A stretch of DNA of 64,000 bases, taken from positions 434,001 to 498,000 of the forward strand of contig NZ_MDGQ01000005.1 in assembly GCF_001747105.1 (NCBI RefSeq), given 5' to 3'. The notes beneath the pieces were generated by a model. It had not been told where the DNA came from and searched no databases. It worked only from the letters and a program-made list of their open reading frames with translations. The stretch's first letter is position 1; each line of letters starts with the position of its first letter. A program made the position numbers and the translations under genes. This DNA comes from Roseivirga misakiensis (GTDB taxonomy: Bacteria; Bacteroidota; Bacteroidia; Cytophagales; Cyclobacteriaceae). This document shows, in pieces, positions 7,750 to 16,605 of this stretch.

Positions 7750-10414
7750 TACGCAAGCCTTGTACCGGGCTGGTAAATGCTGCCTTTAGCGATTGGAAAC
7801 TAATGGTAATAAGTGCTATTAGCAGAGCTGAAAGGCCAGCCAATACGAATAATTGAACACTTAGGCCGATTTTGTATTCAAAATCGCTGAGCCATTCGTT
7901 CATCATATACCATGCAATTGGTGTGGCTAGCAGCAATGCGACTAAGATTGGTTTCATGAAGTTGAAACTCAACATGCTGACCACTTGAGTGACTTTTGCC
8001 CCCAAAACCATTCTTACGCTTATTTCTTTTGAACGCTGCTCGACCATAAAGACTGAAAGTCCAAATAACCCGAGACACGCAATTATTATAGCCAACACGG
8101 CAAACGAGGTCAATATATTTCTGATTTGCTTCACATTCGCATACATCTTGGCAAAGCTCTGATCCATGAATTCGTACACGAATGGTTGATTAGGGGCTAT
8201 TTCTTCCCATACTCCCTGAATTTGACTTAGCGTAGAAGCAATATTTTCGCCATTCATTTTTATGGAGGCGATGTTTGCTCCATAATTTAATCGCATGGCT
8301 AGTGGCCGAATAGGGGCTCTTAAATCCTCGAAGTTGAAGTCTTGGATTAAGCCTACAACTGTCCAAACCATTCTGTTACTTGCACGGTTTGTGATCTTTT
8401 GACCGATAGGATTATCAATAATGCCAAGTTTTTTGGCCATTTCTTGGTTAATGATCATAGCAGAGGTATCTGAACTAATCGTTCGATCAAGATTTCTTCC
8501 TTCTAGCAGTTCTAAACCAAGTGTTGCGATGTAGTCTTCATCAACTTCCCAATTCTGTCCAGTAATACCAGCATCAATCTTGGTTCTACCATCTTTCCAC
8601 CAAGTATTTCCATTTCGTGAAGTACTTCTGATAGGCAAATAGCTACTCACGCTAACATTGCTAACTTCTGAAATTTTGAGAAGCTCATTTTTAAATGGAG
8701 TCGTTTGATCTCCCAGGAAACCAGTTCCTCTGACTTGAATTACTTGTTCTTTGTCAAATCCTGTATTGGTATTCAAGATGAACTCCATTTGCTGATACAC
8801 CACAAACGTTCCGATGATGAGCACAATTGACGCCGTAAATTGAAATACCACTAAGGCATTTCTGAGTCTAGAGCTTTTGCTTCCCATACTCAACTTTCCT
8901 TTTAGGACTAAGGCGGGTTTAAAAGAGGACAAATAAAACGCTGGATAAAGCCCCGCAATCACTCCAATAATTATAGCTGAGATTGCGAGTGTAGGAATAA
9001 ACCAGAGTTCAGTCCATGGAAGTTCTAAAGATTTGCCTGCCAATTCGTTGAAATAAGGCATAACTAGACTGGCAATACCAATGGCGATGCCAAATGACAA
9101 GAGGCTATAGAGAATTGATTCAGTTAAAAACTGTGTAATCAAATGAGACCTGTATGAGCCAATTGTTTTGCGAAGACCAACTTCTTTGGCTCTGTTGGCA
9201 GATTTTGCCGTAGATAGGTTGATAAAATTAATGCAAGCTAAACCAAGAATAAACGCTGCGATTATACCGAAGATCCAGATGTACTTTATGTCACTCTTGC
9301 GGTATGGGTCGCTAATGTCAGTACTGTGAAGGTAAATATCCGTAACCGGCTGAAGGCTGAAACTCATATTTTTCATTTCCTCCTCTGCATTCGGATTACC
9401 ATTTCTCTTTTCTACTGGGAGTATATACTTTGTTCCAATTTCAGATAGCCTTGAGTTAAGCGACTCGATATCTGTTCCTGGATTTACTCTTACATAAACC
9501 TGATAGTTCTGAGATTCCCAAGAGGCTTGTTCGCCATCCCAGAATTCTCTACCTGAAAGTGTCCAGAGAAAATCAAATTGAAAGAATCCTGTGGAAGGGA
9601 GGTCTTCCAAAACACCCGTGATTTTAAATGGGCGATCGGTATTGTCATTGATATAAACTGTTTTTCCAACTGGATTTTCCTCTGGAAAGAGTTTTTCGGC
9701 TTTTTTCCTTGTCATAACCAAGGTGTTGGGTTGAGCAAGGGCTTCTTTCAAGTTCCCGTGCACCATGTCAAACTGAAAGAGGTCTAGAATCTGCTGATCA
9801 GCGTAGATAAAGTCTCCTTCATAATGATTCTGCATTTCGCCTTCTATGCGAATGTTAGTTTTTCCTGCGCCAAAACCATTTCCTTCAAGTGTTCTACCAG
9901 CTAGGCTTACTTCTGGGAAGTCATCTTGAATGGCTTGGGCAAACGGTGGGGCAAACCACGTCCATCTAATGATGTCGCCATCAAGTTTATAGTTATTTAA
10001 AACTCGATAAAGGTTTTCGTGATTTGGGATATGCTTGTCATAGCTAAGTTCATTCTTAATAAAAAGTGAGATGAGTAAGCAAACTGCTATACCTAGCGCA
10101 AAGCCTCCAATTTTTATGGTTGAGTACATCTTATGTCTCAATAGTTGCCTTTTGGCAACAACAATGTTGTTTTTAAACATGCCTAATTCGTTTAGTTTTT
10201 GAGTTCCTGTAATTGGTCGGATGATTTCAGGCCTGAAGAGCTGAACTACATCCTTTATAAATAATCGCTTCGCTTTTTTATGACCTTTTTTCGAAGCGCG
10301 TATCTCGAACCTTTCCACCAAATCACCCTCTATAGCTTCCACCAGTAGTGGATTGCAGTACATTCGGAAAAACCGAAGTATAAGCTGTGGAGGTGTTGGT
10401 TGAGATTGGCTCAT
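7742..10414 (-). CDS. FtsX/MacB-type ABC transporter permease with N-terminal prefix domain (paralogue 1)
   Basis: 890 aa, same domain order as its downstream neighbour: prefix domain (LILRFFRMYCNPLLVEAIEGDLVERFE), TM1, periplasmic core, FtsX block (ACINFINLSTAKSANRAKEVGLRKTIGSYR), second periplasmic core, C-terminal FtsX block (CLGLFGLSVFMVEQRSKEISVRMVLGAK). The two proteins are clearly tandem duplicates, alignable end to end by eye. The gene begins 10 nt after the PadR gene and overlaps the next permease by 8 nt, so PadR-permease-permease is one operon. No ATPase is in the window. Confidence 0.9.
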   Translation of the reverse strand: MSQSQPTPPQLILRFFRMYCNPLLVEAIEGDLVERFEIRASKKGHKKAKRLFIKDVVQLFRPEIIRPITGTQKLNELGMFKNNIVVAKRQLLRHKMYSTIKIGGFALGIAVCLLISLFIKNELSYDKHIPNHENLYRVLNNYKLDGDIIRWTWFAPPFAQAIQDDFPEVSLAGRTLEGNGFGAGKTNIRIEGEMQNHYEGDFIYADQQILDLFQFDMVHGNLKEALAQPNTLVMTRKKAEKLFPEENPVGKTVYINDNTDRPFKITGVLEDLPSTGFFQFDFLWTLSGREFWDGEQASWESQNYQVYVRVNPGTDIESLNSRLSEIGTKYILPVEKRNGNPNAEEEMKNMSFSLQPVTDIYLHSTDISDPYRKSDIKYIWIFGIIAAFILGLACINFINLSTAKSANRAKEVGLRKTIGSYRSHLITQFLTESILYSLLSFGIAIGIASLVMPYFNELAGKSLELPWTELWFIPTLAISAIIIGVIAGLYPAFYLSSFKPALVLKGKLSMGSKSSRLRNALVVFQFTASIVLIIGTFVVYQQMEFILNTNTGFDKEQVIQVRGTGFLGDQTTPFKNELLKISEVSNVSVSSYLPIRSTSRNGNTWWKDGRTKIDAGITGQNWEVDEDYIATLGLELLEGRNLDRTISSDTSAMIINQEMAKKLGIIDNPIGQKITNRASNRMVWTVVGLIQDFNFEDLRAPIRPLAMRLNYGANIASIKMNGENIASTLSQIQGVWEEIAPNQPFVYEFMDQSFAKMYANVKQIRNILTSFAVLAIIIACLGLFGLSVFMVEQRSKEISVRMVLGAKVTQVVSMLSFNFMKPILVALLLATPIAWYMMNEWLSDFEYKIGLSVQLFVLAGLSALLIALITISFQSLKAAFTSPVQGLRNE

Positions 10415-10424
10415 TGAATAGATT

Positions 10425-10766
10425 CTATTTTAAGCCAGCAAATTCTAGTGCTACATCTGGCAAGGCGTTCCACAGCTGCATGCGCTGCTCTTTCGAGGTT
10501 CGCAGCATGTCTTTGCCTACGTTAGTTACTGTGAAAAAACGCTTGCGTTTCCCGCCTCTTACTGAGGTGGCTTCACCCATCTCAGATTTGAGGTAGCCTT
10601 TTTCTTCCAGTCTTTTTAACACTACCTGCAAAGAGCCAATGCTGACTGACCTTTTGAGTCTAGATTCCATTTCTTCAATAATGGCTACTCCATAAGCCTC
10701 GCCATGTAAAATGGCTACGGTAAGCATTACAACTTCTTCGAATTCGCCTAAGTGATTTTTACCCAT
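10425..10766 (-). CDS. PadR-family transcriptional regulator
   Basis: 113 aa, typical short PadR. A winged helix spans almost the whole protein: LGEFEEVVMLTVAILHGEAYGVAIIEEME, recognition region SIGSLQVVLKRLEEKGYLKSE, wing RGGKRKRFFTVTNVGKDML. It heads an operon with two prefix-domain permeases. PadR proteins of this group usually repress their own operon and respond to membrane or antibiotic stress; here that is inference. A -7-like box TACTTTTG and a direct repeat lie just upstream (10776-10852). Confidence 0.93.
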   Translation of the reverse strand: MGKNHLGEFEEVVMLTVAILHGEAYGVAIIEEMESRLKRSVSIGSLQVVLKRLEEKGYLKSEMGEATSVRGGKRKRFFTVTNVGKDMLRTSKEQRMQLWNALPDVALEFAGLK

Positions 10767-10775
10767 GATTCTATA

Positions 10776-10852
10776 TTTACCTCAAAAGTAGTTATTATAT
10801 AGATGCCATTTGGTATAAATGGTTGCATTTTTACCTAATTTGTAGTTATTAT
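10776..10852 (-). promoter_or_regulatory. PadR operon control region: direct repeat and -7-like box
   Basis: Two 23-nt copies, 10776-10798 and 10830-10852, share TTTACCT-N6-TAGTTATTAT (19 of 23 positions equal) at a 54-nt offset. On the minus strand the proximal copy contains TACTTTTG (10790-10783), matching the Bacteroidota -7 consensus TAnnTTTG, 16 nt before the ATG. No good -33 TTG was found at the usual distance. The repeats are candidate PadR operators. Confidence 0.5.
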
Positions 10853-10887
10853 TATTGTAACTAATTGAATATCAGTAAAATAAATTT

Positions 10888-11661
10888 TTAAAATGTATCG
10901 AAAGACGTGTTGAGTACCAGGTTGACCCAATTATCCAGGCTAACCCCAAGCATGGTATAGGTATAATTTGAATCGGACATCAACATTGGGGCAGGGGCCA
11001 CATCATTAATATTGAGAACAACATTAGACAAGTCATAAAACTGCCAATTTCTCTCAGTCGTATAGGTTCCTGAAATTAAGTCACCGTTTTGGTCAGACAC
11101 CACATGAAAGTAAATCACGTTTTCGGGTGTTCGTCCTTCTTCCCACTGAAAAATTGGAGATAACACATCCGTCTGGTCTATGTTCAGCAGTGCATTGTTA
11201 AACTCCGTGGGTTTTTCGGAATACTTTATTCTAATCGGGTTAGAATAGTGGACAGCCCCGTTTCGCACAAACGTCACTATTCCCCATCGCTCATTTTGAG
11301 TGGCACTTTGCTCGAAATACCTTAGAAAACCACCAAAGAGCGGTTCATCATTCAAGGTTGTCTGATTGTACTGTGAAAAGTCCGTGTTGTCCACGTCAAT
11401 TCCCGTGGTTTCGAAATACTTAAATTCCGAGGCATTACCTTCTGGAAGAAAAAGTATGGATACTGGATGGCTAGCGGATGCAAGGGCATTGGATTCGCCA
11501 CCTAGAGCGCATGCAATGAGTTCGTTCACTGGATCTGAGTCTGAAGCTTCAATATATCCGGCTAAGGTATTTGTATCTGGAGAGTCATCTGTATCACAGC
11601 TGGTTAAAACTAGGACCAAGAGGATTGACAAAAGTAAGTAGCGAAGCGTTTTGGTTTGCAT
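10888..11661 (-). CDS. Uncharacterised lipoprotein
   Basis: 257 aa. N-terminus YLLLSILLVLVLTSCDTDDS is a lipoprotein signal with lipobox LTSC; the aspartates after the Cys are a feature seen in many Bacteroidota lipoproteins. The rest is strand-rich with no motif I recognise. It is a single gene between the divergent SulP transporter and the PadR operon on the same strand. Function unknown. Confidence 0.75.
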   Translation of the reverse strand: MQTKTLRYLLLSILLVLVLTSCDTDDSPDTNTLAGYIEASDSDPVNELIACALGGESNALASASHPVSILFLPEGNASEFKYFETTGIDVDNTDFSQYNQTTLNDEPLFGGFLRYFEQSATQNERWGIVTFVRNGAVHYSNPIRIKYSEKPTEFNNALLNIDQTDVLSPIFQWEEGRTPENVIYFHVVSDQNGDLISGTYTTERNWQFYDLSNVVLNINDVAPAPMLMSDSNYTYTMLGVSLDNWVNLVLNTSFDTF

Positions 11662-11831
11662 AGTGAAAAAAGGTGTATTGTGTATGTTTAGTTCACATGA
11701 TTAAACGCCGTTTTGTTCAAATGTCACACAGGCAACGAAATTTATTTAGGTATTGATAGTCAATGGGATGCAATCGATAGCTAGACTATTCGTGAACACT
11801 ATTACTACAGAATCAATAGGAAAGATTACCT

Positions 11832-13436
11832 TTGCCGCTTGATTTTTTGAAGCGTAAAACCAAGAGTGTGACTTATACTTTTATCAACAGGAAACAGGGA
11901 ACCATTAAAGACGAAGTTTTATCAGGCCTTACCGTGGCGATCGCCTTGGTGCCTGAGGCCATCGCATTTGCCATCATAGCTGGGGTGGATGCAAAAATTG
12001 GTCTTTTTTCTGCTTTTATGATGGGTTTCATTACCTCACTTTTGGGAGGTAGGCCTGGTATGATTACAGGTGCTACAGGTGCTGTGGCCGTCGTTATTGC
12101 ACCCTTGGTTATGGATAGTGGTGTAGAGTATCTTTTTCCCACCATCATTTTAGCCGGTTTATTTCAAATGGCCGTTGGTGCCCTGAAACTTGGTAAGTTT
12201 ATTAGAATGGTTCCGCATTCGGTAATGCTGGGTTTTGTAAACGGACTGGCGATCGTCATTTTCATGGCTCAATTCAGTCAATTTACGAGCAAAACTGGAG
12301 GTGCTCTAGATAATGCTGGTTTGATCGCGTTCGGTGCCCTTATTGCGATTACAATGCTGGTTATGTTTGTACTGCCAAAGTTTACCAAGGCCATACCGTC
12401 GGCTTTAGTGGCCATCGTCGTAGCCTCAGTCGTGGCGGTATTCTTCTTCCCAAATACCATTACAATAGGTGATAAAGCAGACATGAGTTCTATGTCTGAC
12501 GGCTTGTTTGCTCCTTTCTATATGATGTTCGATGCCATTCCATTTAACATGGAAAGCTTCCTAATTATTCTTCCTTTTGCCCTGAAGGTAGCTGGAGTAG
12601 GGTTGATTGAAAGCCTTTTAACCTTGACCCTGGTCGATGAAATGACCGATACAAGAGGTAGTGGTAATAGAGAATCTATGGCACAAGGTGTTGCCAATGT
12701 AGTAACAGGTTTTTTTAGTGGAATGGGTGGCTGCGCAATGATTGGTCAAACCATGATCAATATTAATTCAGGAGCAAGAGCGAGACTATCATCATTTATC
12801 GCGGCAGTTTTTCTGTTATCCTTTATGCTTGTCCTTGGTGAAGTTATCGCTATCGTGCCGATCGCTGTTTTGGTGGGGGTTATGTTTATGGTAGCAATCG
12901 CCACATTTGAGTGGTCGAGCCTGCGCATTTGGAATAAAGTGCCGAAACTGGATGTTTCGGTAATCATCATCGTTTCGGTCATCACCGTTATTGAAGATTT
13001 GGCCGTAGCTGTGCTGGTAGGCGTAATTATTTCGGCATTAGCATTTGCCTGGGAAAATGCCTTAAGAATTCGGGCAAGAAAATATATCGACGATCATGGA
13101 GTGAAGCATTATGAAATTTTTGGTCCACTATTTTTCGCTTCAACGACTACTTTTTTGACCAAGTTTGATGCGAAGAATGATCCGGACTCGGTAATTATTG
13201 ACTTCCAAGAATCTCGAGTTATGGACCAATCGGCCATAGAAGCTATCAACAAGATTGCCGAGAAGTATACTTCAGAAGGTAAAACGATTCATTTGAGACA
13301 TCTGAGTAAAGACTGTATCAGAATGGTGAAACGTGCGAGTGAAATTTGTGAAGTAAACGTTGTCGAGGATCCAGATTATTTTGTGGCCATCAACGATTAC
13401 GAGCGCAAAATGAAAACACAAAGAGAGGCGGTTTAG
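11832..13436 (+). CDS. SulP-family inorganic anion transporter with STAS domain
   Basis: 534 aa from TTG 11832. About ten to twelve membrane segments begin with LSGLTVAIALVPEAIAFAIIAGV, the hallmark SulP TM1 region; GGRPGMITGATGAVAVVIAPLV and the GMGGCAMIGQTMININSGARARLSS loop follow. The last ~110 residues form a STAS domain (VIIDFQESRVMDQSAIEAINKIA). SulP proteins import sulfate, bicarbonate or other anions; the substrate is not evident. Start is uncertain: an in-frame stop (11817-11819) precedes it, no ATG is available, and TACCTTTG at 11827-11834, a possible -7 box, overlaps the TTG. The next in-frame TTG at 11847 would give 529 aa. Confidence 0.92.
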   Translation: MPLDFLKRKTKSVTYTFINRKQGTIKDEVLSGLTVAIALVPEAIAFAIIAGVDAKIGLFSAFMMGFITSLLGGRPGMITGATGAVAVVIAPLVMDSGVEYLFPTIILAGLFQMAVGALKLGKFIRMVPHSVMLGFVNGLAIVIFMAQFSQFTSKTGGALDNAGLIAFGALIAITMLVMFVLPKFTKAIPSALVAIVVASVVAVFFFPNTITIGDKADMSSMSDGLFAPFYMMFDAIPFNMESFLIILPFALKVAGVGLIESLLTLTLVDEMTDTRGSGNRESMAQGVANVVTGFFSGMGGCAMIGQTMININSGARARLSSFIAAVFLLSFMLVLGEVIAIVPIAVLVGVMFMVAIATFEWSSLRIWNKVPKLDVSVIIIVSVITVIEDLAVAVLVGVIISALAFAWENALRIRARKYIDDHGVKHYEIFGPLFFASTTTFLTKFDAKNDPDSVIIDFQESRVMDQSAIEAINKIAEKYTSEGKTIHLRHLSKDCIRMVKRASEICEVNVVEDPDYFVAINDYERKMKTQREAV

Positions 13437-13475
13437 TCTTTTACCTCAAAATACTCTTTACAGAAATATCGGTCA

Positions 13476-13492
13476 AATTGTGATTCACAATT
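13476..13492. promoter_or_regulatory. 17-bp perfect palindrome, candidate operator
   Basis: AATTGTGATTCACAATT is a perfect inverted repeat (8 + centre T + 8) lying 84 nt before the ATG of the DinB-like gene, whose downstream neighbour is a Crp/Fnr regulator. The TTGTGA/TCACAA halves resemble Crp/Fnr half-sites but with a one-base spacer. Could be an autoregulatory operator; unproven. Confidence 0.4.
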
Positions 13493-13576
13493 GAAAGGCC
13501 ATTTCTTGCCTTAGGTCAAGAAGTTTGCAGGTGTCCCTATCTAATTTGCGATGACAACAATCAAAAACTCATTCAA

Positions 13577-14107
13577 ATGAAAAGGAACATTATAATCTCA
13601 GTATTTTTAGTTGCACCATGGTGGATACATGCGCAACAGCAAAGCAAACTTTCTAAAATGGACAAGCACTTTGATAAAATCGAATCACTAATTCCTTTAC
13701 GGGATAGTCTCAACGCAGAGGTGTCAAAATCTGATGTTGCTTGGCATATTGATCATATGCTTAAAGTGGTCAATAAAATTTACGATTCTTTGTCTTCATC
13801 TGATCCAACGGAGTATAAGTATCAGTTTAGTCTCGCAAGACCATTTGTCTTTCTTTGGGGGGATTTCCCGAGAGGTATTGCCACCTCGCCTAAGGTGGTA
13901 TTGCCACCAGATAACATCAATACAGCCGATATTTATACGCAATTGAAAGAGGCACGTGATAAAATGGATCGGTTCGATGAACTACCTAAAAAGAGCTTCT
14001 TCTATCATTTTGCTTTTAAAAACTTGAATCGGCGCAGGACAAAACGCTTTATTGAAGTGCACACAAAGCACCATTTAAAGATCATCCGAGATATTCTGAA
14101 AAGTTAG
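13577..14107 (+). CDS. Secreted DinB/DUF1569-like protein
   Basis: 176 aa with a signal peptide (IIISVFLVAPWWIHAQ). The remainder is helical with SDVAWHIDHMLKVVNKIYD and, near the C-terminus, FIEVHTKHHLKIIRDIL. The spacing of histidines (WHIDH... and HTKHH...) resembles the DinB/DUF1569 four-helix fold, whose members bind a metal with three histidines. A secreted form is unusual since most DinB-like proteins are cytoplasmic. It is followed directly by a Crp/Fnr regulator, so the pair is likely one operon. Family call is moderate. Confidence 0.55.
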   Translation: MKRNIIISVFLVAPWWIHAQQQSKLSKMDKHFDKIESLIPLRDSLNAEVSKSDVAWHIDHMLKVVNKIYDSLSSSDPTEYKYQFSLARPFVFLWGDFPRGIATSPKVVLPPDNINTADIYTQLKEARDKMDRFDELPKKSFFYHFAFKNLNRRRTKRFIEVHTKHHLKIIRDILKS

Positions 14108-14112
14108 TGCAT

Positions 14113-14676
14113 ATGGAGTTGCTCAATTCGATTTATCATAAAGCCAAACTATCTATTAGTGCTAAAAATGAGCTTTTTGGTATTCATCATCGGAAAGAAA
14201 TAAAAAAGGGACAGCCGCTATTGAAGCTTGGCGTAAAAAGTAATCACTATTGGATAGTGGAGGAGGGGCTACTCAGGTCTTTTGTCATTTCTCCTAATGG
14301 CGATGATGTCACGACTAACTTTTACGGCACCCAGGAGATCGCCATGGAGTTCAATGGTTTCTTTTTGAGAAAGAATTCGCTCGAAGCAATCGAGTCTTTG
14401 ACTGATTCTGTGGTGTGGGAAGTTAACTTCGAAGACTTTTCAAAGTTTATGAAGGGAAATGGACCTTTTGGTACTTGGGGTAGGGAGTGGATGGTAAACT
14501 ATTTGGTGAAAAGGCAAGAGTTTTATTTGTCTGGACATACCGATCCCGCACGCGATCGGTATGAAAAACTTTTGAGTGAGCGCCCTGAAGTTATCAGGCG
14601 CTCGCCACTCAAGCATATTGCATCTTATTTGGGTGTCACGGACAGCACCTTGAGTAGATTAAGAAGACATATTTAG
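14113..14676 (+). CDS. Crp/Fnr-family transcriptional regulator
   Basis: 187 aa from ATG 14113; a GTG at 14107 overlapping the upstream TAG would add two residues. An N-terminal cyclic-nucleotide-binding-like beta-roll (KKGQPLLKLGVKSNHYWIVEEGLLRSF) is followed by a C-terminal HTH (IRRSPLKHIASYLGVTDSTLSRLRRHI). No Cys cluster typical of oxygen-sensing FNR and no clear cAMP-binding residues, as usual for this short Bacteroidota subfamily. Translationally close to the DinB-like gene. The palindrome at 13476-13492 is a plausible target. Confidence 0.9.
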   Translation: MELLNSIYHKAKLSISAKNELFGIHHRKEIKKGQPLLKLGVKSNHYWIVEEGLLRSFVISPNGDDVTTNFYGTQEIAMEFNGFFLRKNSLEAIESLTDSVVWEVNFEDFSKFMKGNGPFGTWGREWMVNYLVKRQEFYLSGHTDPARDRYEKLLSERPEVIRRSPLKHIASYLGVTDSTLSRLRRHI

Positions 14677-14679
14677 GCT

Positions 14680-15420
14680 TTAGCCGTTGTCTCTAGTCTG
14701 TACAGGAACTTCTTGAATAATGCGATTGGCCAGTCTAGAGAAAGGCAAACTCTGTAAAAAGATGGTGCCAGTACCGCTAAGTGTAGCTAAGAAAAGGCCT
14801 TCGCCACCGAAAAACATGGATTTCATGTTGCCCGCTCGTTGAATGTCATAGTCAATGCCCGCTGTGAAGCCAACAACACAGCCTGTGTCTACCAATACGG
14901 TCTCATTATTCAGTTCACGTTTGATAACCGTACCACCAGCGTGCAAAAATGCCTTCCCATTCCCTTGAATGTGTTGCAGTATGAATCCCTCTTTACCGAA
15001 AAAACCAGCACCCAATCGTTTAGTGAAAGCTATATCTAGTTTTGTGCCCAAAGCAGCACATAAAAAGGCATCTTTTTGGCAAAGAATCTCACCATTGACA
15101 TCGGCAAGGTCTATTGGAATAATTTTACCTGGATAAGGAGCAGAAAAACATACCTTTCTCTTACCATTCCCAATATTGGTAAAATGAGTCATAAAGACAG
15201 ATTCTCCCGTTAGTGCGCGCTTACCTGCACTGACCAGTTTTCCAAAAAAACCTTTATCAGGTTCAGATCCATCTCCCATTTTAGTTTCGAAACTAATCTG
15301 GGTGTCCATCCAGTTCATCGCCCCTGCTTCGGCAATCACTGTTTCTTGTGGATCCAATTCTATTTCCACCATTTGCATGTCATCTCCATGCAGTGTGTAG
15401 TCTATTTCGTGAGCATTCAT
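14680..15420 (-). CDS. AIM24/TIGR00266-family protein
   Basis: 246 aa, usual length. Recognised by [25 protein letters not shown] near the N-terminus, the glycine-rich double beta-sandwich repeats ([34 protein letters not shown]) and [20 protein letters not shown] near the end. This is the TRAP-like fold shared with mitochondrial AIM24; bacterial function is not established. Convergent with the Crp/Fnr gene with 3 nt between the two stop codons; no terminator seen. Confidence 0.93.
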   Translation of the reverse strand: MNAHEIDYTLHGDDMQMVEIELDPQETVIAEAGAMNWMDTQISFETKMGDGSEPDKGFFGKLVSAGKRALTGESVFMTHFTNIGNGKRKVCFSAPYPGKIIPIDLADVNGEILCQKDAFLCAALGTKLDIAFTKRLGAGFFGKEGFILQHIQGNGKAFLHAGGTVIKRELNNETVLVDTGCVVGFTAGIDYDIQRAGNMKSMFFGGEGLFLATLSGTGTIFLQSLPFSRLANRIIQEVPVQTRDNG

Positions 15421-15486
15421 TCTTCCCTAGTTTAAGGGAGGAATATCAACATTATGGGCTTAAAAAGAAAGGTATTTACCAGCTCT

Positions 15487-16470
15487 CTAATTGGATTCTG
15501 GTTGTATTATTTCTCGAATCGTAGCCCAGCCAGTGGGGCTTTCAGGATATCTGATATACGTTACCATAGTTCGGCCTCCGAAAATGAAGGATTCTCCGCC
15601 AGCTAGCGGGGTTCCTTTGATTGAGAATCGCGTCTGCTCAATCGCAATGTTTCTCTCGATCAGAATACTTTCGACCTCGTTTTTAACAAATTCTAATCTG
15701 AAATTTTCAAGTGTGCCTTTTATGCCGTTAATAACAGCCTCTCTACCCACCTGAGTATCATTGAAGCCCAGAGCTTTTTTAACTTCGGGGTGGTGGAGGC
15801 TTTCAATTTTCTTAACGTCGCCTTCGGCAAATGCAGCTCTAATTTCCGCCCCATGCTTTAGGATTTCTTGCTTAGCTAAATCGGCTTTGTCTTTTTTGAT
15901 TCGAACGAAGTTCCCTTGATAGAATAAGCCAGTTGGTTTGTCAGATGCATCGAACTGGACTGATTTAAGGGCATATTCGTCTAAACTAACCCATGTGTAG
16001 GTATAGATTCGGTAGGTGTTTTTGGGTTCGCCTTCAAAAGAGATTTTTAATCTAAGATCTCCATTCTCATTGACTGTACCTTGGCCTTGGCCTGCGCGAA
16101 TAGTACCAAAACTAGAAGAGTGAAATACTTCTTTGGTATTAGGGTTAAATGACCAAAAAATATGTCCATTGGGCTCAGGTCCGTCAATGATTGAAAGCAA
16201 GCTATTGTCAGTGTTAATTTGACTAGATACAGTATGGTGACCTGGGATTTTAATCGTTTCAGTCTCGCCTCCCCAATTCTGTGTCCAATCATCATTTTTA
16301 AGCCCCCACTCGCCGATGAATTTTACAAATGGATTAATAGAAGTTTTGTAATCACCAGCTTCAAGGCTTTGATTCGATTTTCTTCCATTCAGTTCGTAAG
16401 CAATGGAGGTTTCTTGAGCGTTTGACAGCGCGGTGATCAATAGTAGCGCAAAAAATAGTCTTGTTTTCAT
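15487..16470 (-). CDS. Secreted protein with C-terminal NTF2-like domain
   Basis: 327 aa with a signal peptide (MKTRLFFALLLITALSNAQ). Residues ~40-190 are strand-rich with INPFVKFIGEWGLKNDDWTQNW and IPGHHTVSSQINTDNSLLS, similar in layout to lipocalin-like DUF1579 proteins. Residues ~195-325 carry a SnoaL/NTF2-like segment (EILKHGAEIRAAFAEGDVKKIESLHHPEVKKALG). Substrate unknown. A single gene between two others on the same strand with more than 60 nt on each side. Confidence 0.65.
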   Translation of the reverse strand: MKTRLFFALLLITALSNAQETSIAYELNGRKSNQSLEAGDYKTSINPFVKFIGEWGLKNDDWTQNWGGETETIKIPGHHTVSSQINTDNSLLSIIDGPEPNGHIFWSFNPNTKEVFHSSSFGTIRAGQGQGTVNENGDLRLKISFEGEPKNTYRIYTYTWVSLDEYALKSVQFDASDKPTGLFYQGNFVRIKKDKADLAKQEILKHGAEIRAAFAEGDVKKIESLHHPEVKKALGFNDTQVGREAVINGIKGTLENFRLEFVKNEVESILIERNIAIEQTRFSIKGTPLAGGESFIFGGRTMVTYIRYPESPTGWATIREIIQPESN

Positions 16471-16605
16471 TCTTATAGGTATTGTGAGTTCCTAAATTAA
16501 CTAAGAAAATTAGCGCGCCTACTCTAAGGGGACAATGAATCGACGCATGCCTGATTTATCTGATGAAAATGCCATTTTGATAGACAAAGGTCGTGGGTAC
16601 CTAGA

